A stretch of DNA of 64,000 nt from Siniperca chuatsi (GCF_020085105.1 NC_058042.1:11238501-11302500), one strand, 5' to 3'. Positions 11,201-23,039 are shown, numbered from the stretch's first letter. A program made the numbers and translations. Notes: generated by a model from the letters alone, not told the origin.

Positions 11201-14200
11201 TCCTCCACTGTAGTGCATGCACACTGGAGCCCCCCAGTTCCTGGGAATCATATCTCCACCATATCTCATATCTCCACCCTGGTCAAGAAAGCTCAGAAAA
11301 AATTCAGGCAAAGTTCCTGTGTCATGTTCTTATTAACTTTTACAGAGGTGCAATAGAAAGCATCCTGAATGGAAACATCACAAACTGGCATGGGATGTAC
11401 ACAGCCCAGGACCAGAGGGCTCTGCAGTGGGTGATTAAAACCGCTCAGAAGATCATTGGTACAAACTTACCAAGCATCAGTGATATAGGTGAGGTGAGGT
11501 GCCATCCCAAAGGATACTAAAGGACAGTACCCACCACAGCCACAGCCTGTTCACCCTGCTGCCATCTGTAAAGAGATACAGAAGTATCCACTGTCCACTG
11601 TCCACTGTACCACCAGACTACAGAGCAGCTTCTTCCCTCAGGCTGTGAGACTACTAAAATCATTCTCAGCACTCCACCATGTAAAATAGTTTTAATTTCT
11701 ACGACTTATTATTTATTGACTGATCTACTGTATATAATTTTTTTGAGTAGCAAAAATCGAACTACAAAACAAAATCTCACTATACAGCCCAGTGTTGTCA
11801 AAAATGATCAATAAAATGATCAATAAATCTATCTTGTATTCTTTATCTTGAATTTATTTGTTCAAATTTAACTAAGCTTCTCCAGAGCCACAGAAGACAT
11901 TATACAACTGTTTTCACAGATTGAGAAGTGTTCCCCATGACAAGTAAACTGACCTTCATGTGTATATTGGTGTAATGCCCCTTCTTGTCCATTTTTTTCT
12001 GAGTGACCAGAATGACTTCACAACGTTTTTTTGCATTATCCAAAAAACTGTTGGGGCAGAGAGATATATGACCTAAAGTACCACTTCATACGTTTTCAGA
12101 ATAGGTTTTCTCCAGTCCAACAAGTTGATGCCAAATCTTTAAAAAAAAATCATCATCTTGTTTTTGAGGTGTAAATATGTTAGATAATGCTTTACCTCTG
12201 GTACTTTTTAAAATACAAAACAGTAAAGCTTAGGTATGGTTAAGTATTTGCAAAGTTTTTTGGATAAATAGCCTGGCATCGATAGAAAGGAATGTTGATT
12301 TGCATATAAATCTCTACTGCTATACCATGGGCTTGTGAGATCATGGGTTCCCTCTGTTACTTAACCTGTTCTCTCCTCTCTTTCCTTTCCCTTTCTACCC
12401 TCCCTCACCTCCCCTTCCCTCCTAACTTCCCCTTTCCATTCATCCCACCCTCTCTGTCTCTGTCTTATCCCAGGCCATATTCACGTTGATAAGAGGCTCA
12501 CAGAGATCAAGGCCCAGCTGGAGCGGGGAGAGGAGGTAAAGGGGGGACTGCTCACACACATGCTCATTACCAAGGAGATGAGCATAGAGGAGATCTACGC
12601 CAACGTAACGGAGATGCTACTGGCTGGGGTCGACACGGTGTGTGTGTGTCTGTGTTTATTCAGAAGTATTAAAGGAAAGGGAGGGGTTTGAGGAGTGTGG
12701 AGGTGCAGTGAGCATGGCTTTAGCAGGAGGTGGAGGGGCTGGGAGTCACACATGTGTGTTTGAGTCAGCGTTGAGTTTCAAGGGTTGGGTTTTTGGCGCC
12801 ACATCCGGCCTGTGTAGCTGTGCCAGCGTCAGGTCAGAGCAGTGAATGGGGGGGGTTACAGAGTATTCCACTGACAAACTTGTATTCACTCAGATTTAGT
12901 TTCTTGTCATTTGTCTTGTTAGATCTACACTGGGGGGCTTTGGTCTTTTTTCCTCTACCAGACATCTGTGTTGTGTATTCATGTGTTTTCTCATTAGAAC
13001 TTAATTAGATAGCACTTTCAAATAATTAAGACTGTTGGTTTCAGGTAATTGAAATATTTTTTTTTTGGTAATACAGAAATAGGAAACACTGGAAGGGACA
13101 GAGTTGGGTGGGCGATGGATGTTAGATAATGAAGAGAAGATGTGGGAGAGGGCTAAGCCTTTTAGAGCTGTATTTGGATGTGCTTTTGTCACACTATTCT
13201 TCTCTGGATTTGTCTGAGGTGTTGCCAGCATCTGTCCCAGCTGGGGTTGGGTAGGTGCAAGTTGGTTAGATGGGGAGAGGGATATATCTATGATCTTGGT
13301 TCCGCAACATCATTGAAACTCTGATATCAGCTTGCATTGAAGTCCAAGCTATTGCAAAACTTTATAAAAAATAGCAACATCTCTACAGAGATTTAATGGA
13401 AGAGCTAATGAACGATACTAATATACTACACATTCAAAGAGCAATGTATACAACAAATACAAAATACAAGAAAATATCCTTTTCTATTCTCCTAGACATC
13501 CTTCACCCTTTCCTGGGCCAGCTACCTGTTAGCGCGGCACCCTCATATACAGCAGCAAATCTTTACAGAAGTGATGAGGACTCTGGGACCTGGAGCAGTT
13601 GCCACAGCTGACGATGTCCCTCGTCTGCCTCTCATCAGAGGGCTGGTCAAAGAAACTCTCAGGTGCAAACTGCATGGATTTCATACTCTCCCAGCCTTTT
13701 CTTTTCTAGAAAATGACATCTCATGTTGTTGGTTTGCTCTTACTTGCAATGTTAGAAACAACTCACCATATAGTTTAATAGACTTTAAAAATTAGGGCTT
13801 GCTTTTGTTTAATATATTCACGAGTTTCTTTAATTTGTTCATTATCTTTCTTTGTGTGTGGCTTTCACATGTTGTGTTATCTTGGAATTAAACTTTGTTA
13901 CAAGATTAATAGTGCTGTTGAATAACAGTCTTTGTGCACCCCTACCTGGGAGCAGATTTTATCCAGTTCTCCCAGGCAATGGACGGATTACCCAGGATGA
14001 CTTGGTGGTGGGCGGATATTTTATCCCCAAAGGGGTAAGATTGATTGAGACATAATACATGCAAGTCTTCTAGAGTGTGTATGGAAAGCCAAGTAGACCA
14101 TCAACACCTTAGAAATGTAGTGTACAGGCATGTTACAAAAATGCCTCGGGAGGCATACTTGTGCCTCAGCGAGATGCAAATTGCGCCTCAGCAAAGCGTC

Positions 14201-17200
14201 AAATACGTCAATTGTAGCCTTGCCCAGGCGAGAACTGTAGCCTTGCCCAGGCGACAATTGTCCCCTGGTGAGGCTACAAATGCTGCCTGCCGAGACAACA
14301 ATTGCCACCTCACCGAGATGCAAAGAAAGAAGAACCCCAAGTGGGACTTGAACCCCTGTTCAAATGTGCCTAAGTGAGGTGACATTTGTCACCTGCCGAG
14401 GCTACAAATGCACACGCTAGCCAGTAAGTAGCCTTTTGTTTTTTACCTAAATTTAAAAAACAAAAAAGCAACCTTGACAATAACCTACACAGATAGCTCA
14501 GTGGTAGAGAGCCTTTGTTCCTGCCAACAGGGATTCGAGTCCCACTTGGGGCACTTGTTTCTTTGCGCCTCGGTGAGGCTACAGGTGTTGCTTCGGCAGG
14601 CGAGAATTGTCGTCGTGGCAGGCGACATTTGTAGCCTCAGCAGGGGACAACTGTCGCCTTGCTTAGGGGCATTTGTAGCCGCGTCAGACATCATTTGTAG
14701 CCTGGGCAGGCTACAGTTGTCGTCTGGGCGAAACTACAATTGCGTGACCAAAAGAGTCGGCCAAAAACATTACAGTGGAACTAGATGTAACATGATCCTG
14801 CATTATTCATACATCGCTCTTCTTTTCTCTGTCTTGTACAGATGCATGTGCAATAGTCCAGCTGACATTTTTCTGTTTTCTCACTTCGTTAGACTCCATT
14901 GGCCCTGTGCCACTACTCCACATCTTTGGATGAAGATAACTTTGCTGATGCTTCAGACTTCCGACCGGATCGCTGGATACGGAAAGAGTCCACAGATCGC
15001 GTTGACAACTTTGGCTCGATTCCCTTTGGCTACGGACTCAGGAGCTGCATTGGAAGGAGAATAGCAGAGTTAGAGATGCATCTAGCTCTCACAAGGGTAA
15101 GGAATTAATCCACTCGTAGCTATACACTTCAAGAAGTTTGAAGAGAAATTCAGAATTTGTAATCTTCCTTACGGCTAGCGTACAGTCTCAGGGTGCTGGA
15201 TTTGGGATGGAACCCTCCATGCATGGTGAGGAGCTTTCGCATCTTAACGTTTGTGGTCTGTATTTCTTCCTTTGGCCACCTTATTATTCCCGCAGGGTAT
15301 CTGATCACTGGCAGGGCGTAGCTGTTTATTGCCTGGGCCTTGTTCTTGCCATTGAGCTGACTTCTTAGGACTTGCCTTACTCGTTGGAGGTATTTGGCAG
15401 TTGCTGTTTTCCTTGTTACCTCTTCGAGGTTGCCATTTGCCTGTGGTATTCCAAGGTACTTGTAACAATAGCAGACATCCTTAATGTCTGCTATTGTTCC
15501 TTCTGGGAGTGAGTCCCCTTCTGTGTTCCCTCTCTTTGTCACCATTCGACTGCACTTCTCCAGCCCGAATGACATCCCAATGTCAGAGCTGTAGATCCTG
15601 GTGGTGTGGATCAGTGAGTCGATGTCCTGCTTGCTCTTAGCGTATAGCTTGATGTCATCCATGTAGAGGAGGTGACTGATGGTGGCCCCATTCCTGAGTC
15701 GGTATCCATAGCCAGTCTTGTTGATTATTTGGCTGAGGGGGTTCAGACCTATGCAGAACAGCTGTGGGGACAGAGCATCTCCTTGGTATATGCCACATTT
15801 GATGGATACTTGTGCAAGTGGCTTGCCATTGGCCTCAAGGGTGGTTTTCCACAGCCTCATCGAGTTTGCAAAGAAGTCTCTTAGAGTCCTATTGATGTTG
15901 TACATCTCCAAGCATTCAGTGATCCATGTGTGTGGCACTGAGTCATATGCTTTCTTGTAATCAATCCAGGCAGTGCACAGGTTGGTGTGTCGGGTTCTGC
16001 AGTCTTGGGTGACTGTTCTGTCCACCAGTAGTTGGTGTTTGGCTCCTGTGGTCCCTTTGCCAATGCCCTTCTGTGCTTTGCTCATGTATTGATCTATGTG
16101 TCCACTTATCTTAGCCGCGATGATGCCTGACATGAGCTTCCATGTTGTGGAGAGACAGGTTATTGACCGATAGTTGGATGGGACTGTACCCTTTGCAGGA
16201 TCCTTCAGGATCAGGATTGTACGCCCTTCGGTAAGCCATTCAGGGTGCGTCCCATCTCTTAGCAGCTGGTTCATTTGTGCTGCTAGGCGCTTGTGGAGTG
16301 CAGTGAGCTTCTTTAGCCAGTAGGTGTGGATCCTGTCAGGGCCCGGTGCTGTCCAGTTCTTCATACCTGAGACTCTTTCTTGGATGTCTGCCGCTGTGAT
16401 GGTGACTGGATTCTGTTCAAGGAGGTTGCTGTGGTCCTTTCTCAGAGCCACCAGCCACTGTGCATTGCTGTTGTGTGATGCCTCCCTCTCCCATATACTT
16501 TTCCAGTATTGTTCAGTTTCCAGCCTTGGTGGGTCTGCTCTGCTGTTATTACCCTGCCATTGAGCGTACACTTTCACAGGTTGAGTTGCGAACAGCCGGT
16601 TTATTCTTCTGGCTTCATTATCTCTCGTGTACCTCTTTGGGCGGCTGACCAAGGCTTGGAGCCTTTGTTTGGCAGTTTCGAGTGCTTCAGGTATGGGCAT
16701 CTGGTTGTACTTCTTGGGTACTTGCTTTCTCATTGCACCTCTCTCAGCCTCTGTCAGTTAGCTCACTTCTCTCCGGGCCTCCTTGATTTTTGCCTCCAGC
16801 CTTCGTTTCTATGATGGGTACTGTTTCTCACGGCTCCCATGGTTGCTCTTATAGCCAAGCATCTCGAGGATCACTGCTGCTGAGGCGTATATCAGCTCAT
16901 TGGTTTCAGTGATGGTTGTGGTAGGGATTGCCCTCAATGCTGCATTCACATCTTCTAGGAGACTTTCTGATGGTACTTCACTTAGCCGTTGTAATTGGCG
17001 TCGGGGTTGCCTTGCATTCATCCTCGCCATGATCTTATCTTTCAGGTCAGTCACTGCCTCGTTCAGCGTGATTGCACTTGGGGCTTCGTACCCAATCTCT
17101 GGTTGGGGAGCCGCCGCTGGCTCCCCTCTGACCTGTTGTCCTGGCTCCCCCTTGCCGTAGTATTTGTGTTGTATCTCGTCAATCTCAAGTTGTGATAGCA

Positions 17201-20200
17201 GTTGCCGCTTGTGGATGTTGGAACACTGAGCTACTAGTTGCTTCGCTGTAAGCCTTGATTGTGGGTTTCGAAGTAACCATTCATCCCACATCCTTTGCAT
17301 GTAACCCCTCTGACTAGGGTTACTGGAGTAGCCTTGTTATCGCATCTCGCCCATCTCCGTCTTGTGTGTATATATATATATATGTATATGTAATAGTCCT
17401 GATGGTGGCACTACAGCAACCGTCTAAAGTTTAACACTTTGAAAATTCATAACAAATCAGTTATACGTACTACCACTTTGCAACTTTCACCAAAAAGTAG
17501 GCCCACTTGAGCAGAATAGTTCACATGCTTCAAGCTGCCAGGAATTATGAAGTCCATCACTCTGTTTTTCTCAAAAACTGTAAAACTAGTGTAGCACCCA
17601 TACAACCACTCTGTATGTTACATACGTGAGAATGAGGGTGCTTGGGTTCGTTGTAGTTCAGGTGGATACCACAAAGGTGCACCTAATGAGTTTCTATGAT
17701 GGGTACTGTTTCTCACGGCTCCCATGGTTGCTCTTATAGCCAAGCATCTCGAGGATCACTGCTGCTGAGGCGTATATCAGCTCATTGGTTTCAGTGATGG
17801 TTGTGGTAGGGATTGCCCTCAATGCTGCATTCACATCTTCTAGGAGACTTTCTGATGGTACTTCACTTAGCCGTTGTAATTGGCGTCGGGGTTGCCTTGC
17901 ATTCATCCTCGCCATGATCTTATCTTTCAGGTCAGTCACTGCCTCGTTCAGCGTGATTGCACTTGGGGCTTCGTACCCAATCTCTGGTTGGGGAGCCGCC
18001 GCTGGCTCCCCTCTGACCTGTTGTCCTGGCTCCCCCTTGCCGTAGTATTTGTGTTGTATCTCGTCAATCTCAAGTTGTGATAGCAGTTGCCGCTTGTGGA
18101 TGTTGGAACACTGAGCTACTAGTTGCTTCGCTGTAAGCCTTGATTGTGGGTTTCGAAGTAACCATTCATCCCACATCCTTTGCATGTAACCCCTCTGACT
18201 AGGGTTACTGGAGTAGCCTTGTTATCGCATCTCGCCCATCTCCGTCTTGTGTGTATATATATATATATGTATATGTAATAGTCCTGATGGTGGCACTACA
18301 GCAACCGTCTAAAGTTTAACACTTTGAAAATTCATAACAAATCAGTTATACGTACTACCACTTTGCAACTTTCACCAAAAGTAGGCCCACTTGAGCAGAA
18401 TAGTTCACATGCTTCAAGCTGCCAGGAATTATGAAGTCCATCACTCTGTTTTTCTCAAAAACTGTAAAACTAGTGTAGCACCCATACAACCACTCTGTAT
18501 GTTACATACGTGAGAATGAGGGTGCTTGGGTTCGTTGTAGTTCAGGTGGATACCACAAAGGTGCACCTAATGAGTTTCTATGATGGGTACTGTTTCTCAC
18601 GGCTCCCATGGTTGCTCTTATAGCCAAGCATCTCGAGGATCACTGCTGCTGAGGCGTATATCAGCTCATTGGTTTCAGTGATGGTTGTGGTAGGGATTGC
18701 CCTCAATGCTGCATTCACATCTTCTAGGAGACTTTCTGATGGTACTTCACTTAGCCGTTGTAATTGGCGTCGGGGTTGCCTTGCATTCATCCTCGCCATG
18801 ATCTTATCTTTCAGGTCAGTCACTGCCTCGTTCAGCGTGATTGCACTTGGGGCTTCGTACCCAATCTCTGGTTGGGGAGCCGCCGCTGGCTCCCCTCTGA
18901 CCTGTTGTCCTGGCTCCCCCTTGCCGTAGTATTTGTGTTGTATCTCGTCAATCTCAAGTTGTGATAGCAGTTGCCGCTTGTGGATGTTGGAACACTGAGC
19001 TACTAGTTGCTTCGCTGTAAGCCTTGATTGTGGGTTTCAAGTAACCATTCATCCCACATCCTTTGCATGTAACCCCTCTGACTAGGGTTACTGGAGTAGC
19101 CTTGTTATCGCATCTCGCCCATCTCCGTCTTGTGTGTATATATATATATATGTATATAATAGTCCTGATGGTGGCACTACAGCAACCGTCTAAAGTTTAA
19201 CACTTTGAAAATTCATAACAAATCAGTTATACGTACTACCACTTTGCAACTTTCACCAAAAAGTAGGCCCACTTGAGCAGAATAGTTCACATGCTTCAAG
19301 CTGCCAGGAATTATGAAGTCCATCACTCTGTTTTTCTCAAAAACTGTAAAACTAGTGTAGCACCCATACAACCACTCTGTATGTTACATACGTGAGAATG
19401 AGGGTGCTTGGTTCAGTTACCACAAAGGTGCACCTAATGAGTTTCTATGATTCAGGTGGATACCACATCTCGAGGATCACTGCTGCTGCACAGCTAATGA
19501 TGGTTGTCTAGGGATTGCCCTCAATGCTGCATTCACATCTTCTAGGAGACTTTCTGATGGTACTTCACTTAGCCGTTGTAATTGGCGTCGGGGTTGCCTT
19601 GCATTCATCCTCGCCATGATCTTATCTTTCAGGTCAGTCACTGCCTCGTTCAGCGTGATTGCACTTGGGGCTTCGTACCCAATCTCTGGTTGGGGAGCCG
19701 CCGCTGGCTCCCCTCTGACCTGTTGTCCTGGCTCCCCCTTGCCGTAGTATTTGTGTTGTATCTCGTCAATCTCAAGTTGTGATAGCAGTTGCCGCTTGTG
19801 GATGTTGGAACACTGAGCTACTAGTTGCTTCGCTGTAAGCCTTGATTGTGGGTTTCGAAGTAACCATTCATCCCACATCCTTTGCATGTAACCCCTCTGA
19901 CTAGGGTTACTGGAGTAGCCTTGTTATCGCATCTCGCCCATCTCCGTCTTGTGTGTATATATATATATGTATATGTAATAGTCCTGATGGTGGCACTACA
20001 GCAACCGTCTAAAGTTTAACACTTTGAAAATTCATAACAAATCAGTTATACGTACTACCACTTTGCAACTTTCACCAAAAAGTAGGCCCACTTGAGCAGA
20101 ATAGTTCACATGCTTCAAGCTGCCAGGAATTATGAAGTCCATCACTCTGTTTTTCTCAAAAACTGTAAAACTAGTGTAGCACCCATACAACCACTCTGTA

Positions 20201-22401
20201 TGTTACATACGTGAGAATGAGGGTGCTTGGGTTCGTTGTAGTTCAGGTGGATACCACAAAGGTGCACCTAATGAGTTTCTACTCAATTGTAAAACCTTTT
20301 GACAGGAATATTTAACAATAATGAGACCCAGAGATGGTTTTTAGTTTAGAAAAATAAATGGGTAAAACCCTTGTTTAATGAATCAAAAGGATTTGGCAAA
20401 TGAAATATAAAACTTCCCCTAAAACACAATATAAAAGTCCCTAATTATGACAAAATGTACAAAAATAAATAACCAAAAGATATCCCAAACAATTAAATAA
20501 TAATCTTAATCCCTTTAAATCACACGTTTTATACCAAAATAAGGGGTGTAAAAATCTTCCTCCCTTATATCTTTCCTAAATATTGAGAATGCACAGAGAA
20601 CTTTACAAAAACGTGTCAAGTGTCCTGTAACAAGTGTTAGCTAATGCAGCGTTGGGCCCAGTCACACATACATGCTCACATGTTCCAGTTTACTCACCAC
20701 GGTACCGATTGAACGAAGAAAAAAAGAAAAACAACGTTGCAGGCCTGTTTTGGTCTCGCAAAACATTGAGTGCGCTGAACTGACACTTACAAAACATTGA
20801 GAGCGTCGAAAAGACTGGTCCGGATACGCAGGTGCGGTGCGATGAACCAACAGCTCTGCCTCGTGTGCGCCCGCCGTGGCTAGCTAGCTAGCTCGGCTAC
20901 CTCCGATCGCGGCGTCCGCTCCGTCAGACGGGTCGCCGGCCTCGTTTCTCAGTCACAAACGGTCCCCTTCTCTGAACCTCCCTCTCAGTTTCGTCGACTT
21001 TAGTGGCTCTTTTTAGCGTCTTTTTCCTTCTCTCTAAACGTGCGAGCGTCCCGTGCTCCCCACGGGTCCAGCAAGAGAGAGCGAGCCAAAAAAACGAGCG
21101 AGGGAAAAACTGCTTCCAGCACTTTTCATCCGTGTCCCTCTCTCCTGTCACGTGTACCCCGTTTTTACGTGCATGCAGCCAAACACTACTCACAATACAG
21201 CGTGAATACTCAAATGACCAAATAAAAAGCAGTCACATAAACACAGGAAGGATAAAGTAATAAAAGGATAGCTGCATAAAACCTCTGATATTATTTAACA
21301 AAATAATATAAACTTTAACCTTTAGTTTTAATCACTGTCATGAAATAAAATAACAAATTATTGATCTCCCTTTAATCATGTAAAATAAATTAGTATTTAC
21401 TTATTTGAAAATCAGTTGTCACTTATTTACTTAAAGTAAATAAACGTTTACATTTTCATAGTCATGTCACTGGGTTTTGAGAATAAGAGGGATCAATCAT
21501 AACCCACCCAGTTTCCCTTACACTATAATACCCGAATTTACCACTGGGCTACACTAGTTAAACCTATCTCTTCCCACATTTTTTACACAATCGACACCAA
21601 ACTTCCCACACTGCATCTTTAGACTGTCCTTCACAAATGAACCAGCCAGATTTTTGACATTTTAAAAATTGTGCCCACAATGCATCAAAATGTTTTTGGT
21701 TTTTTATTTTTTTATTTTAATATGTCATATTTTAGGTATCTCCCCACTCTAACATACCTGATTCTAATTATTAACTCATTACCCAGCCCTTGACAAGCCT
21801 CAGTTGCTTCCTCTCACATTTTTTTGCTCAATTGATACCAAACTAACAAATGAGTTCTTGCTTGCCAGGTAGCTCAGCAAGATCATGATTTGCTGTTGTG
21901 AGTTTGAGGCTTGGGTGATGCAGAATAAACACGCTAATGTTTACTCAGCCATTGTGCTATGTGGATTAGTGAAGCGTGACATCAAGGTTAAATAACTTTG
22001 GTCCAGGATGTTGAGCTGCATTAGTCTTATTTTTTTTAACCTTCCTCCTCTTTCTTCTTCCTCAAAATGCCCGGCCCAGACTCACAGCTGCACAGCAGCT
22101 ATAATTCTAGTTGAATCTGCCAATCAATGGCCAGAGGAAGCATACCAGTTCCCAGCTATGCTACTAAAGATGTTTGGCTTCTAGATAAACACACTTATAA
22201 ATGTATTCATAGACAATGTGTCACTATCAAAATGAGTCATATAATCTGATCGATATCTCTGTGTTTTTGCTCCTTCTGCAGCTCATTCAAAGGTTCCACA
22301 TTGGCGTGTCTCCTCTCACTGTTGATGTCCAGGCCAAAACCCATGGCCTGCTCTGCCCTGCTGCCCCCATCAACCTGCAGTTCATCGACAGGGAAAACTA
22401 G
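4817..22401 (+). CDS. cyp27c1: Cytochrome P450 27C1 (all-trans retinol 3,4-desaturase), copy A
   Basis: Exons: 4817-5101, 6271-6461, 6852-7045, 9878-10087, 12474-12637, 13496-13662, 13956-14034, 14893-15096, 22282-22401. All junctions are GT/AG, phases agree, and the sum is 1614 nt (537 aa, usual CYP27C1 length). The ATG at 4817 has A at -3 and G at +4. P450 landmarks: I-helix AGVDTTS near residue 344, K-helix ExxR (ETLR, 401-404), FRPDRW, and heme loop [10 protein letters not shown] with Cys482. The N-terminus is rich in basic residues, consistent with the mitochondrial targeting of the CYP27 family. In fish this enzyme turns vitamin A1 into A2 in the retinal pigment epithelium, red-shifting photopigments. 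CYP27C1 is preferred over CYP27A/B because of length, sequence and the ercc3 neighbourhood. The reading frame is intact although introns 3, 4, 7 and 8 carry large insertions. Confidence 0.93.
7425..8370. repeat. Nested palindromic (fold-back) element inside the intron 3 transposon
   Basis: Left arm segments at 7430-7545 and 7655-7715 reappear inverted at 8245-8368 and 8115-8200. The space between the arms has a CT run near 7710-7725 and about four ~22-bp tandem units near 7736-7825, each containing CAACTTTGCCTG. A TTA microsatellite sits at about 8200-8226. No coding capacity; the layout is that of a large MITE. Confidence 0.55.
8440..9177 (-). pseudogene. Possible transposase remnant inside the intron 3 transposon
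   Basis: A 245-codon open frame lies between the outer inverted repeats. It holds a stretch reading [19 protein letters not shown], which resembles the C-terminal part of P-element/THAP9-type transposase-like proteins common in fish genomes. No catalytic residues can be assigned, the N-terminus is absent, and the frame may be chance. The location inside inverted termini is the main support. Confidence 0.3.
10330..11850 (+). mobile_element. Decayed L2-like non-LTR retrotransposon in intron 4 of cyp27c1 copy A
   Basis: Plus-strand fragments read [17 protein letters not shown] (10416-10610), then [20 protein letters not shown] (from 10836), [14 protein letters not shown] (from 11048) and [17 protein letters not shown] (to 11520). 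They occur in the order of an L2-like polymerase: linker, reverse transcriptase, C-terminal region. The YADD region is missing and several frameshifts and stops are present, so it is dead. Copy B lacks it: B goes directly from CTTCCAAAAGTTGGG to ACATTATA. Confidence 0.75.
14091..14741. repeat. Inverted pair of tRNA-like-headed 22-bp tandem repeat blocks, intron 7 of cyp27c1 copy A
   Basis: The right block (about 14490-14745, plus) begins with a tRNA-like head: A-box-like TAGCTCAGTGGTAGAGAGC near 14493 and B-box-like GATTCGAGTCC near 14531. About eight ~22-bp units follow, of the form GCCTGGGCAGGCTACAGTTGTC. The left block (about 14130-14365) is the same structure on the minus strand with its B-box-like end at 14345-14360, so the pair is a palindrome. 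Copy B intron 7 is 206 bp and lacks it; the flanks GTGTGTATG and GCGTGACCA match on both sides. Likely a SINE-derived structure; I do not recognise a named family. Confidence 0.6.
15150..17345 (-). mobile_element. R4/Dong/Rex6-like LINE, 3'-truncated, minus strand in intron 8 of cyp27c1 copy A
   Basis: Read from 17345 down to 15150 there is one long coding region interrupted by two nonsense codons (TAG near 16808 and TAA near 16758). The N-terminal part has [20 protein letters not shown]. The reverse transcriptase has [30 protein letters not shown], the active site YMDD ([15 protein letters not shown]), and ends at [20 protein letters not shown]. The C-terminal zinc knuckle and restriction-like endonuclease typical of this class are absent: sequence identity stops at about 15165. 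Clade is inferred from overall sequence. Immobile as it stands. Confidence 0.75.
16805..20281. repeat. Four-unit tandem array (~834-885 bp units) joining LINE 5' part to an LTR fragment
   Basis: The word GTTTCTA recurs at 16805, 17690, 18574, 19441 and 20275, giving periods of 885, 884, 867 and 834. Each unit holds the LINE N-terminal coding region (minus strand), about 240 bp of spacer with a TA/TG microsatellite, and the first ~105 bp of the LTR-like element that is complete only after the last unit. Units 1-3 are nearly identical: the same 163-codon frame occurs at 16809-17300 and 17694-18185. Unit 3 lost one base in that frame and unit 4 has rearranged starts. Confidence 0.92.
20175..21553. 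mobile_element. Solo-LTR-like element, CpG-rich, intron 8 of cyp27c1 copy A
   Basis: The sequence starts TGTAGCACCC and ends GGGCTACA, a TG...CA structure with short inverted ends, and is flanked on both sides by CTAG (20171-20174 and 21554-21557), a 4-bp target duplication. About 1379 bp. The middle (20800-21180) is strongly CpG-rich unlike the surrounding intron. No protein-coding capacity was seen. The flanking sequence reads continuously across it (AAACTG...CTAGTTAAACC). LTR is the best reading; superfamily not assigned. Confidence 0.55.
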
Positions 22402-22723
22402 ACACAGACTCCTCTCCATAAAATCTTCTGTATTGTATGTTTTAAAAGCACTGATTCATTATTAGGAATTTTTAAATACAGTTTTTAAATACAATTTTAG
22501 TACACCTTTCACTGTTCGATGGGTGGGAGACTGAGGTTTTACACAGGCAAGTAATGTGTCTCACTTTCTCCTGTTCCTGTTAGGGAGAAGGACACAAAAA
22601 TAGTAATGGATCAATAATTTAAAGATAAAAGCTGTTCTTGTATGGGATGAATATCATGCCATATCTCAATACTGAAAAAAAGCTTCGAAAGGTTGAAACT
22701 CATTGTTTGAAAGCTTGAAATCT

Positions 22724-22729
22724 AATAAA
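22724..22729 (+). terminator. Poly(A) signal AATAAA, cyp27c1 copy A
   Basis: First AATAAA after the copy A stop codon, about 320 bp downstream, giving a reasonable 3' UTR. The corresponding sequence is deleted in copy B. Confidence 0.45.
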
Positions 22730-23039
22730 AAGGTTTTGCAAGACTGAAAAAGTTTTGAAGGCTTGCATAATGTTTTGATTGGCTGAAAAAAACATTTTCT
22801 TCTTCACAACTGCAGCACTCTGTTTACAGTGTTTCTCCAATACATTTTCAGAGTTTCAAATTTGTCACTGTTCTACCAATTTTATTTTCTCCTGGGATTA
22901 GTTTGTTTTCCAGGTTTGAAACCTTGTAAACAATCAATCTGATTTTGAAGGCCAGGTCTTTAAGCCCTTTGAGCCACAGTTTTGATGTTGACCTAGAACT
23001 TTTTTCATAATTTGATGCCTCTAACCTCTGCAGTTTTTA

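Noticed and set aside
12640-12845. Alternative exon after cyp27c1 exon 5
   Set aside because: The frame lies in TG microsatellite and unconserved intron; copy B lacks most of it, and the proper exon 6 at 13496 restores the P450 sequence.
14493-14560. tRNA gene on the plus strand
   Set aside because: A-box and B-box text are good, but the anticodon arm and acceptor stem do not pair, the T stem has mismatches, and the same head occurs inverted nearby attached to repeats; it is a tRNA-derived repeat.
16900-17160. 86-codon plus-strand ORF repeated at 17785 and 18669
   Set aside because: It is the antisense shadow of the LINE N-terminal coding region, repeated only because the array repeats.
16805-20281. 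CRISPR-like or bacterial repeat array
   Set aside because: Units are 834-885 bp and made of LINE and LTR pieces inside a vertebrate gene intron; no short repeats with unique spacers.
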